Positions 1-7,603 of a stretch of DNA of 64,000 bases are shown piece by piece (position 1 is the stretch's first letter; each line of letters starts with the position of its first letter). A program made the position numbers and the translations under genes. The notes under the pieces were generated by a model. It saw only the letters and a list, made by a program, of their open reading frames with translations, searched no databases and had not been told where the DNA came from. Origin of the DNA: Hymenobacter guriensis (GTDB lineage: Bacteria > Bacteroidota > Bacteroidia > Cytophagales > Hymenobacteraceae); assembly GCF_015773195.1 (NCBI RefSeq), contig NZ_JADWYK010000007.1:62001-126000 (forward strand), read 5' to 3'.

Positions 1-147
1 CTATCTGCATACTGATCATCGGGTATCATTTATCATTATCTGCTTTATGTTTTACGTCTAGCTATACCCCTATAACCTCTGCTGCCTTACCCTGTGAATT
101 CTTATCTGCTCTCTTCCCAAAAAATCCGTGCGTAGCCTGCTACCTGA

Positions 148-864
148 ATGCTTACTTCCGTCGATTTAATTCTGCCCTGCTACAACCCGCCCGCCAACTG
201 GGTATCCAACCTGGCGGCTAGTGTAGAGCGACTGGCCCGGCTCCTGCCCCACATTGACCTGCACGTACTGGTGGTGAATGATGGCTCTACTCACGGCGTG
301 GGGCCTGCCGAGGTAGCCCACTTGCGGGAGTTGTTGCCTACAGCTCGCTACCTGGCTTACAGTGCCAACCAAGGCAAGGGCTACGCCCTGCGCTATGGCG
401 TACAGCACGCGCAGCATGCGCTGTGCCTTTTTACTGATATCGACTTTCCTTACGAAGAGGTTAGCGTGCAACAGGTACTGGCCGCCTTGCAGGCCGGAGC
501 CGATATTGCTGTGGGCAGCCGTAGTCCGCAGTATTATGCCCAGGTCCCGCGTGCGCGCATTGTCATTTCCAAGTTGCTGCGGCGCAGCACGCACTACCTG
601 TTGGGTTTACAGGTATCTGATACCCAATGTGGCCTTAAGGGTTTCAATGCCCGCGGGCGGGCCGTTTTTCTGGCTACTACCATTAACCGCTACCTCTTCG
701 ACCTGGAGTTTATTTACCTGGCTTCGCGGCCGGAAGCGGGGCTGCGGGTAATGCCGGTACCGGTGCAGTTGCGCCCTAGCGTAGTCTTCTCACGCATGAA
801 CCTGGGCGTATTGCTGACAGAAGGAAGTAGCTTCCTGAAACTGCTGGTACAACGGGTGCGCTAG
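148..864 (+). CDS. Family 2 glycosyltransferase
   Basis: A 238-residue GT-A fold glycosyltransferase that resembles dolichyl-phosphate glucosyltransferases. The N-terminal strand VDLILPCYNPP is the nucleotide-sugar binding start, VVNDGS follows, and FTDIDFPY supplies the metal-binding DxD (D97, D99). There is no C-terminal membrane segment, so it probably acts at the inner face of the membrane on a lipid-linked or protein acceptor. It heads a rightward set with a methyltransferase and a second GT2, which points to surface polysaccharide or glycolipid synthesis. The ATG at 148 is the first start. The acceptor and donor cannot be read from the sequence. Confidence 0.85.
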   Translation: MLTSVDLILPCYNPPANWVSNLAASVERLARLLPHIDLHVLVVNDGSTHGVGPAEVAHLRELLPTARYLAYSANQGKGYALRYGVQHAQHALCLFTDIDFPYEEVSVQQVLAALQAGADIAVGSRSPQYYAQVPRARIVISKLLRRSTHYLLGLQVSDTQCGLKGFNARGRAVFLATTINRYLFDLEFIYLASRPEAGLRVMPVPVQLRPSVVFSRMNLGVLLTEGSSFLKLLVQRVR

Positions 865-898
865 CGCTAGACTCGGTTTACCACCCAGCCCAATCGTG

Positions 899-906
899 TA
901 TCTTTA
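899..906 (+). promoter_or_regulatory. Candidate Bacteroidota -7 element
   Basis: TATCTTTA fits the Bacteroidota -7 consensus TAnnTTTG at seven of eight positions and lies 8 bp before the methyltransferase start. It would give a very short leader, which is common in this phylum. No clear -33 TTTG was seen. Confidence 0.4.
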
Positions 907-914
907 GGCCGCTT

Positions 915-1664
915 ATGGATATTACCTACGAAGCCCGGTATCATCAGCTGGAAGAGCAGCACTGGTGGTTTGCAGGCCGCCGCGACATTGTATTTGAGCA
1001 GATTCAGCAGCTCCGGTTGCCGCGCACAGCCGATATTCTGGAAATCGGCTGCTCGGGCGGGCCGCTGCTGCTGGCCTTGCGGGCGGCCGGCTACCAGCAC
1101 CTCACCGGTATTGATGTGAGCGACAATGCCATTGCCATGGCCCAGGCCCGGGGCTTCGAGCAGGTGATGGTGATGGACGGTGCCCGCCTTGATTTCGCCG
1201 ATAACTCCTTTGATGTAGTGGTAGCCTCCGACGTGCTGGAGCATATTGAAGACGAAGCCGAGGCCCTGCGCGAGTGGCAACGGGTGCTGCGGCCCGGCGG
1301 CCACCTCATCGTGTTTGTGCCCGCCTACCAGTTTCTGTGGAGCCGCCACGACGAAGTAAACCACCATTTTCGGCGCTATACGCTTTCCTATCTGCGCCAG
1401 GTGCTGGGCATTGCGGGTTTCCGGGTAGAGCGGGCTTCGTACTGGAATTTCCTGCTGTTCTTCCCAACGGCCTTGGTGCGCCGCCTGCAGCGCTTGGCGC
1501 AGGCCACCGGTCTGGCCACCACTGGGGCCGGCGACCTGAAGCAGCTGGCCGGTCCCGCCAACAGCGCCCTTTTTGGCCTGCTGAAGGCGGAAAACCGCTG
1601 GCTGCGCCGCCTGAACTTCCCCTTGGGCGTGAGCACCTTTGCCGTGGCCCGAAAACCTGCCTGA
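915..1664 (+). CDS. Class I SAM-dependent methyltransferase
   Basis: A 249-residue Rossmann-fold methyltransferase. Motif I is DILEIGCSGG (about residues 40-50), followed by an acidic residue at GIDVSD and the post-motif VVASDVLEHIED, the pattern of the Methyltransf_11/25 group. The N-terminal YHQLEEQHWWFAGRR is typical of methyltransferases found next to glycosyltransferases in polysaccharide loci. Its stop overlaps the next start as TGATG at 1662-1666, so the two are probably translationally coupled. The substrate is unknown; a lipid- or sugar-linked intermediate is likely from context. Confidence 0.85.
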   Translation: MDITYEARYHQLEEQHWWFAGRRDIVFEQIQQLRLPRTADILEIGCSGGPLLLALRAAGYQHLTGIDVSDNAIAMAQARGFEQVMVMDGARLDFADNSFDVVVASDVLEHIEDEAEALREWQRVLRPGGHLIVFVPAYQFLWSRHDEVNHHFRRYTLSYLRQVLGIAGFRVERASYWNFLLFFPTALVRRLQRLAQATGLATTGAGDLKQLAGPANSALFGLLKAENRWLRRLNFPLGVSTFAVARKPA

Positions 1665-2635
1665 TGTTTCCTGACTTACTCTTTCGCGCCGTGGATCTGT
1701 CCGTTATTATTCCCATCTACAACGAGGAAGCCAATATCCCAACCCTGTACGCGCGGCTGCGCTCGGTGCTGGACCCCACGCAGCTGCGCTGCGAGTACAT
1801 CTTTATCAACGACGGCTCCCGCGACCGGTCCCTGGAGCTGATTCAGGATCTGGCGGCCCGGGAGTCCGACGTGCGCTACATCGACTTCAGCCGCAACTTC
1901 GGCCACCAGATTGCCGTGACGGCCGGGCTGGACTTGTCGCTGGGCGAGGCCGTAGCCATCATCGATGCCGACTTGCAGGACCCGCCCGAGCTGATTCCGC
2001 AGCTTTACCAGAAGCTGCAGCAGGGCTTTGAGGTGGTGTACGCCAAGCGCCGTTCCCGCCAGGGCGAAAGTGCCGCCAAGAAGTTCACGGCCAAGCTGTT
2101 TTACCGCCTGCTGGCCAGCATCACCAACATCTCCATCCCCGTAGATACCGGCGACTTCCGCATTGTGTCGCGCAAGGTGGTGGAGGCGCTCAAGCAGATG
2201 CCCGAGCAAAACAAGTTTATCCGGGGGCAGATTTCCTGGATTGGCTACCGGCAAACCTACATCGAGTACGACCGCGCCGAGCGGGCCGGGGGCGAAACCG
2301 GCTACACCTACCGCAAGATGATCCGGCTGGCCCTGGACGGCATCACGGGCTTTTCGGACGTGCCCCTGAAAGTGGCCACCGTGAGCGGCTTCGTGGTATC
2401 GGGCCTGGCCTTTTTGGTGATGCTCTACACGCTCTACGCCCGCTTTGTAACGGGCGACTACCAGCCAGGCTGGGCTTCGCTGATGGTGAGCATCCTGTTT
2501 CTGGGCGGGGTGCAGCTCATTGCCATTGGCCTGATTGGCGAGTACCTGGCCCGCCTGAGCGCCAACGTGCGCCGCCGACCCCTATACATCATCTCCGACA
2601 CCAATATCCCTATTAATGAATCAGTTACCCACTAA
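1664..2635 (+). CDS. Polyprenyl-phosphate glycosyltransferase, GT2 with two C-terminal membrane helices
   Basis: A 323-residue enzyme of the DPM1/GtrB/ArnC group, which moves a sugar from a nucleotide donor to polyprenyl phosphate. It shows VDLSVIIPIYNEE near the N-terminus, FINDGSRD, and IDADLQDPPE with the metal-binding aspartates at D101 and D103, then two hydrophobic segments near residues 235 and 275. The open frame extends upstream to 1274 but that part lies inside the methyltransferase. The ATG at 1664 overlapping the preceding TGA gives the normal family length. The lipid-linked sugar could feed the GT-C enzymes nearby. Confidence 0.9.
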   Translation: MFPDLLFRAVDLSVIIPIYNEEANIPTLYARLRSVLDPTQLRCEYIFINDGSRDRSLELIQDLAARESDVRYIDFSRNFGHQIAVTAGLDLSLGEAVAIIDADLQDPPELIPQLYQKLQQGFEVVYAKRRSRQGESAAKKFTAKLFYRLLASITNISIPVDTGDFRIVSRKVVEALKQMPEQNKFIRGQISWIGYRQTYIEYDRAERAGGETGYTYRKMIRLALDGITGFSDVPLKVATVSGFVVSGLAFLVMLYTLYARFVTGDYQPGWASLMVSILFLGGVQLIAIGLIGEYLARLSANVRRRPLYIISDTNIPINESVTH

Positions 2636-2697
2636 CCAATGCCAGTTGCCAGAAATAAACGCTGGCTACTGACAACGGGTAACGGGCAACTGGCAAC
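2633..2697. repeat. Word-type inverted repeat between convergent genes
   Basis: The spacer carries TGCCAGTTGCCA (about 2641-2652) and its near complement GGGCAACTGGCAACG (about 2684-2697), with further words such as AACGGGTAACGGG between them. The left side reaches into the last codons of the GT2 gene (GTTACCCACTAACC) and the right side ends at the stop of the leftward gene. One of a set of similar elements in the window. Confidence 0.6.
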
Positions 2698-2700
2698 GGA

Positions 2701-4452
2701 TTACGGGGCAGCCAGCAGCACGTAGCCATCTATCAGCTGCTCGCGGTAGCCGTAGGGCAACAGCAGCTGGCGCAGGAATGTGTGTACCGGCTGGTTTCGG
2801 TACGCAGGCCCTACCACAAAGGCTGCCGGGTCGTAGGTTTTCAGAAACGCCTGCACCTGTGGGACGGTGGGCGGCGCGGGCTGCACCGTGTCGGGCTTGG
2901 TCTGCTGATATAGGATGGCGCGCAGCACGGGCTCCTGCCTCATCGAGGCAAACAGCTCGGGCCGCACCCGCGAGAGGTAACCAATGGGCAGCTTTTTGCG
3001 GTGCAGCGTTTGGTAAAACATCTGCTCCGCCTCCAGGTAGCCCACCTGGTGGTAGCCATCGAGGACACCCAGTGGAATGGGAATAAGGGAAGTGCCCGGC
3101 AGCCTGGCCACCTGCCGGTATACCGCCGGAATGCTGGCCTGTGAAGCCCGCTGGTAGGGCTTGGGCCAGAACTCGATGCCTACAACGACCAGCAGCAACA
3201 AGCTGAGTGCGGTTTGCACCAGGGGGCGCAGCCGCAGGTGCCAGGCCGCTTCCAGGGCACTGAACGATACAATCGGCAGTAATAAGCCTATCATCATGCT
3301 CCAGCGGGTGGGGCAGCGGATGTTGTTGAAAAACGGAATAAAGTGCAGAAAAGCGGTAGGCAGGTTCAGCCGCTCGTGCCCGTAAATGCGCAGGGCCGGC
3401 ACCGTAAACAAGAGGAAAACAATCAGCACCCAGGCCAGCGGCCGGCCGCCAACATCCTGAAACCGCCGCGAGGCCGGCCGCTGCCCTGCCAGCCGCATAG
3501 CCCACAGCCCGAGAGCCAGCAGCGGCAGCGCGTAGCCGATGAACACGGTATTTTCGAGGGAGCCGGGCATGTTGAACACCTTGGCATTAGTATACAGACG
3601 GGCGGCCCAGTCCCAGTACACGAAGCGGCTGGTAGGCGGCGGCATCAGGTAGGACACCACGTCGCCGCCCCACCAGATGCCGCCGTTTTCGTTTGCACCG
3701 GCCAGGCGCAGCAGCCGGATGGCAATGTGACTTACGACCAGAATGCCCGCCAGCCAGGCCCACGGCCGCCACGTGCGCCACCGGATGCGCCCGATACGCA
3801 GCCAGAACCACGCCGCATAGAGCAGGGAGAAGTAAAGCAGGCCAAACAGCACGTAGTAGTCGCTCAGCAAGGTGAGCACGCCCAGCCCAAAGCAGCCTGC
3901 CACCGCCGCCCAGCTGCGCACCAGCGGCAGAAACCGGCCTTCCCGAAACTCGAAAGCCCGCAGAAACAGCAGGATATAGAAGGGCACCGTGGCCGTGAGT
4001 ACCAGGTTGTAGTGCTCGGGCAGGCGCTGGAGCTTGTAGGGCGAATACGCGAAGATGAACCCCGCCAGCAGGCACAGCAGCGGGCTGCGCACCCAGCGCC
4101 GCGCCAGCAGGTACGCCCCCGTGCCCGAAAAGGCGTAGCTCAGCAGCAGCCCCATATTCACGGCCAGCATATCGTTGCCCAGCACCACGCTCAACGCACC
4201 CAGGACAGGTGTGTAAGCATGCATCACCAAGCCGGAGCCTTGCGGATACAGGATCCAGTCGGTGAAAAACGGATTTTTACCACTCTGCACGGCCTCGCGA
4301 AAATGCCAGGCATTCCAGAAAAACTGGTAGGAGTCGCGCCCGGGCACGGCCAGAAAGGAGGAAGTGAAATGCTGGGCTAGTGGCCACGTAAACACCACGA
4401 ACAACAGGCCATAGGCGGCCAGCAGGAGCGCCACGCGCAACCAGTTTTTCAT
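2701..4452 (-). CDS. Multi-spanning membrane protein, GT-C glycosyltransferase-like
   Basis: A 583-residue integral membrane protein with about a dozen hydrophobic segments and a soluble C-terminal tail. After the first helix the loop VPGRDSYQFFWNAWH (D40) resembles the first extracytoplasmic loop of GT-C glycosyltransferases, where an acidic residue contacts the polyprenyl donor. It probably transfers a sugar outside the inner membrane. The start was set at the ATG at 4452 because the longer frame to 4971 would run into the divergent aldehyde dehydrogenase gene. The exact family is uncertain and an O-antigen ligase-like role is possible. Confidence 0.65.
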   Translation of the reverse strand: MKNWLRVALLLAAYGLLFVVFTWPLAQHFTSSFLAVPGRDSYQFFWNAWHFREAVQSGKNPFFTDWILYPQGSGLVMHAYTPVLGALSVVLGNDMLAVNMGLLLSYAFSGTGAYLLARRWVRSPLLCLLAGFIFAYSPYKLQRLPEHYNLVLTATVPFYILLFLRAFEFREGRFLPLVRSWAAVAGCFGLGVLTLLSDYYVLFGLLYFSLLYAAWFWLRIGRIRWRTWRPWAWLAGILVVSHIAIRLLRLAGANENGGIWWGGDVVSYLMPPPTSRFVYWDWAARLYTNAKVFNMPGSLENTVFIGYALPLLALGLWAMRLAGQRPASRRFQDVGGRPLAWVLIVFLLFTVPALRIYGHERLNLPTAFLHFIPFFNNIRCPTRWSMMIGLLLPIVSFSALEAAWHLRLRPLVQTALSLLLLVVVGIEFWPKPYQRASQASIPAVYRQVARLPGTSLIPIPLGVLDGYHQVGYLEAEQMFYQTLHRKKLPIGYLSRVRPELFASMRQEPVLRAILYQQTKPDTVQPAPPTVPQVQAFLKTYDPAAFVVGPAYRNQPVHTFLRQLLLPYGYREQLIDGYVLLAAP

Positions 4453-4501
4453 TATAAAGTCGATAAAGCACGAAGAGCAGCCAGCCTGCGGCTGCGCCCG
4501 G

Positions 4502-4509
4502 CAAAAGTA
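4502..4509 (-). promoter_or_regulatory. Candidate -7 element for the leftward GT-C gene
   Basis: Read on the minus strand this is TACTTTTG, a full match to TAnnTTTG, about 50 bp before the start at 4452. A weaker TACCTTGC at 4531-4538 on the plus strand could serve the divergent aldehyde dehydrogenase gene. Confidence 0.4.
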
Positions 4510-4557
4510 GCTATTCCCGTTAGCTGCCGTTACCTTGCCGTTGCTTTCTTTCCCGCT

Positions 4558-6000
4558 ATGGTGCAGCTTCAGAATTACATTAATGGCTTGCTGGTACCCG
4601 CCGCCAACGGCCAGTACCTGCCTAATATCGAGCCCGCCACCGGCCAGGTATTCAGCCAGATTCCGGCTTCCGATGCCCAAGACGTAACCCAGGCCGTGCG
4701 GGCTGCCGAAGCGGCTCTGCCCGCCTGGCGGCGCCTGCCGGCCGAGGAGCGTGGCCGTTTGCTGGTGCGCATTGCCGAGCTTATTGAGCGCGACCTGGAA
4801 CCGCTGGCCCAGGCTGAAAGCCAGGACAACGGCAAGCCCGTGAGTCTGGCCCGCACGGTGGATATTCCGCGGGCAGCCAGCAACTTCGCGTTTTTCGGCA
4901 CGGCGGCCCAGCATTTTGCCTCCGAAACCCACTTTCAGGAAGGCGTGGCCCTCAACTACACGGTGCGCCACCCGCTGGGGGTAGTGGCCTGCATTTCGCC
5001 CTGGAACCTGCCGCTTTACCTGTTCACCTGGAAGATTGCGCCGGCCCTGGCCGCCGGGTGCTGCGTGGTGGCCAAGCCGTCGGAAGTTACGCCCTACACC
5101 GCTTTCCTGCTGAGTGAGCTGTGCCTGGAAGCCGGCTTACCGGCCGGGGTGCTCAACATTGTGCACGGCACCGGGCCAGTGGTAGGCCAGGCTCTGGTGG
5201 AGCATCCGAGCGTGAAAGCCATCAGCTTCACGGGGGGCACCAAAACCGGGGAGCATATTGCCCGTACCGCCGCCCCCATGTTCAAGAAACTTTCCCTGGA
5301 GCTGGGCGGCAAAAACCCCAACCTCATTTTCGCCGACTGCGACCTGGCCGAGGCCGTGCGCACCAGTTTGCGCAGCTCCTTCGCCAATCAGGGCCAGATC
5401 TGCCTGTGCGGCTCGCGCATTTTCATTGAGCGCAGCATCTATGAGCCATTTAAAGAGCAGTTTCTGGCTGGCGTGGCCGGGCTAACGGTGGGCGACCCGC
5501 AGGCCGCCGATACCAGCCAGGGCGCCTTGGTGAGCGAGGCGCATCTAGAGAAAGTATTGAGCTACATCGAGCTGGCGCACCAGGAAGGCGGCACGCTGCT
5601 GGCCGGCGGGCAGCGCGTGCAGGTGGCCGGCCGTTGCGCCGGGGGTTATTTCCTGCAGCCTACGGTGTTTGAAGGGCTGGCACCCGACTGCCGCGTGAAC
5701 CGGGAGGAAATCTTCGGCCCCGTAGTCACGCTCACGCCTTTCGATACGGAAGAGCAGGTGTTGGCCTGGGCCAATGGCACCGAGTACGGCTTGGCTGCCA
5801 CCATCTGGACGCGCGACTTGAACCGGGCCCACCGCGTGGCGCACGCCCTACACAGTGGCATCGTGTGGATAAACACCTGGCTGCACCGCGACCTGCGTAC
5901 GCCCTTCGGCGGCATGAAGAACTCCGGCGTGGGCCGCGAAGGCGGCCTGGAAGCCCTGCGCTTTTTCACCGAGCCGCAAAGCATTACGGTTAAGCTGTAG
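4558..6000 (+). CDS. NAD(P)-dependent aldehyde dehydrogenase
   Basis: A 480-residue member of the aldehyde dehydrogenase superfamily, oxidising an aldehyde to the acid with NAD(P)+. The substrate-activating glutamate is E248 in SLELGGKNP and the catalytic cysteine is C282 in GQICLCG. ISPWNLPL and FTGGTKTG mark the cofactor site. It resembles the 2-hydroxymuconic semialdehyde/betaine aldehyde branch by eye, but the substrate cannot be fixed. It stands alone between two leftward membrane protein genes, so it is probably its own transcription unit. Confidence 0.92.
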   Translation: MVQLQNYINGLLVPAANGQYLPNIEPATGQVFSQIPASDAQDVTQAVRAAEAALPAWRRLPAEERGRLLVRIAELIERDLEPLAQAESQDNGKPVSLARTVDIPRAASNFAFFGTAAQHFASETHFQEGVALNYTVRHPLGVVACISPWNLPLYLFTWKIAPALAAGCCVVAKPSEVTPYTAFLLSELCLEAGLPAGVLNIVHGTGPVVGQALVEHPSVKAISFTGGTKTGEHIARTAAPMFKKLSLELGGKNPNLIFADCDLAEAVRTSLRSSFANQGQICLCGSRIFIERSIYEPFKEQFLAGVAGLTVGDPQAADTSQGALVSEAHLEKVLSYIELAHQEGGTLLAGGQRVQVAGRCAGGYFLQPTVFEGLAPDCRVNREEIFGPVVTLTPFDTEEQVLAWANGTEYGLAATIWTRDLNRAHRVAHALHSGIVWINTWLHRDLRTPFGGMKNSGVGREGGLEALRFFTEPQSITVKL

Positions 6001-6012
6001 GTAGAAGCCTGC

Positions 6013-7515
6013 TTACGGCACTGGCCGCAGTTCCACCACCCGGAACTCGCCGGCCCGCCGGATTTCCCGGCCCATGTATGGGCGGGCGGGGGGGCTGTTG
6101 AAGATGGTAGAGTCGCTGGTGTAGAGGTAGCGGGCCCCCTGTCGGATGCAGTCGGCCAGGTAGGTGCTGCCGGGCGCTGTCAGCTCGGCCGTTTCGCTGA
6201 AGCCGAAGCCTTTCTTGTGCAGGAAGTAGAAGTATTTGCAGCCCGATACATCGGGGCCAACCACGCACAGCGCGGAATTGGGCACGGCGGAGGACAAGGC
6301 GGCCCGGCTAGCGGGGTCAAAAAGCTCGGCGGGCACTTCGCGGGCTCCCTTCAGCCAGCGGGCCGGAATGATGCGGAAGGCAGCAATAACCGGCTGAGCC
6401 ACCAGCAACACCGCCAGCAGCACTACGGCCCGGCGGCCGCGTTGGCTTAGCCAAGCAGCACCCAGCGCAACTGCCAGGGCCAGCAGCGGCAGGTAGGGCA
6501 GCATATAGTACTGGTGCACATCCATTTGGCGCAGCTCAATGAGGTGATAAGCCAGCAGCACAGCGGCCCAGGCCAGTAGCGGCCCAAACCACCAGCGCCG
6601 GGCGTAGCGCCCCCGCACCAGCGCTACCAGTCCCAGCGCCAGCAGCACGGCGCCACTATAGCCCACCAGCAGCTCCGGCAGGTCTGAAATCAGGTTGTCG
6701 CGCAGGGTTTTGAGGCCGGCCACCAGGCTTTCAGCCGGGCGCAGCTCCAGCCCAAAGTCAGCCAGGCCCGACTCCTGAATCAGGCGCAGGGCGTAGGCGT
6801 ACCACAGCAACGGCACGCCCACCGCCAGGCCCGCAAACAGCGCCAGCCACGCGCCGCGGCTTACTGTGAGGCGCCACTGCCACAGGTCGCGCAGCACCAG
6901 CACCGCAATGGGCGCGCCGATGGCCAGGTACTGCAGCTTGGTGAGGCCCGCCAATATCGTCAGCAGCAAGGCCGCGCTGTAGGCTTTTGCGCTGCCACTG
7001 CCCCGGTACCAGCGCAGAAAGAAATACAGCCCGCCCAGGGAGGCCGACAGCGCCAGCACATCGGGCAGGGCATTGATGGAATGGTAAAACAGCTCCGGGC
7101 TCCAGGCCAGCGCCCACGCGGCCACGGCTGCCAGCCCCACCGAACCGCTCAACTCCCGCACCAACCCGAAGCAGGCCACCACCCCCGCCGCAAAAATCAG
7201 CCAGTTGATGAGCCGGGGCAGGCTTTCGTGGAAGCCCAGGGTTTGGTAGGCGGCCGCCACCGTCCACTCGTAGGCCGGGAACTGCATGCCCGTCACGCCA
7301 TCGGTGGTACCGCGCCGGTCTACGCGGGGCCGCAGGATGTTCATGCTTTCCTCGGCGAAGTTGCGGGCCACAGCCATAGTGTTGCATTGCCGCCAGCTGT
7401 GGTTGGCATTGGGCGGCAGCGCGAAAAACGGCAGGTGCAGCAGAAAATTCAGCCCCAGCAGCAGGGGCCAGAACCAGCGCGGCACGGGGCGGGCAGCCAG
7501 AAAGGATAACGACAT
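6013..7515 (-). CDS. GT-C membrane glycosyltransferase (GT39/ArnT-like)
   Basis: A 500-residue multi-helix membrane protein. The first periplasmic loop holds NANHSWRQCNT (H39), the HSWRQ-type motif of Bacteroidota GT39/PMT-like glycosyltransferases, which take sugar from a polyprenyl phosphate carrier. A later loop has LRQMDVHQYYMLPYLPL. A small soluble C-terminus follows the last helix. The longer open frame to 7581 would translate through the terminator at 7533-7576, so the ATG at 7515 is preferred. It likely uses the lipid-linked sugar made by the GT2 at 1664. Confidence 0.75.
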   Translation of the reverse strand: MSLSFLAARPVPRWFWPLLLGLNFLLHLPFFALPPNANHSWRQCNTMAVARNFAEESMNILRPRVDRRGTTDGVTGMQFPAYEWTVAAAYQTLGFHESLPRLINWLIFAAGVVACFGLVRELSGSVGLAAVAAWALAWSPELFYHSINALPDVLALSASLGGLYFFLRWYRGSGSAKAYSAALLLTILAGLTKLQYLAIGAPIAVLVLRDLWQWRLTVSRGAWLALFAGLAVGVPLLWYAYALRLIQESGLADFGLELRPAESLVAGLKTLRDNLISDLPELLVGYSGAVLLALGLVALVRGRYARRWWFGPLLAWAAVLLAYHLIELRQMDVHQYYMLPYLPLLALAVALGAAWLSQRGRRAVVLLAVLLVAQPVIAAFRIIPARWLKGAREVPAELFDPASRAALSSAVPNSALCVVGPDVSGCKYFYFLHKKGFGFSETAELTAPGSTYLADCIRQGARYLYTSDSTIFNSPPARPYMGREIRRAGEFRVVELRPVP

Positions 7516-7532
7516 AAAAGACAAGCCCCACG

Positions 7533-7576
7533 CAAAAACGCCCGGCGGCAGCCAAAGGTAGCTACCGCCGGGCGTT
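7533..7576 (-). terminator. Intrinsic terminator of the DPP IV gene
   Basis: Arms AACGCCCGGCGG (7537-7548) and CCGCCGGGCGTT (7565-7576) are perfect complements with a short loop. Read leftward the stem runs into a T tract (AAAAA at 7534-7538 on the plus strand). It sits just after the stop of the leftward peptidase. Confidence 0.85.
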
Positions 7577-7603
7577 ATCAAACCCGACCGAATGAGTTGC
7601 GGC

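Noticed and set aside
1274-1663. N-terminal extension of the GT2 at 1664
   Set aside because: It overlaps the methyltransferase in another frame and shows Pro/Ala/Arg-rich shadow composition; the TGATG junction marks the true start.
3343-4380. 345-residue plus-strand frame opposite the GT-C membrane protein
   Set aside because: Antisense shadow: Gln/Arg/Pro-rich with no recognisable motif, while the minus strand encodes a membrane protein.
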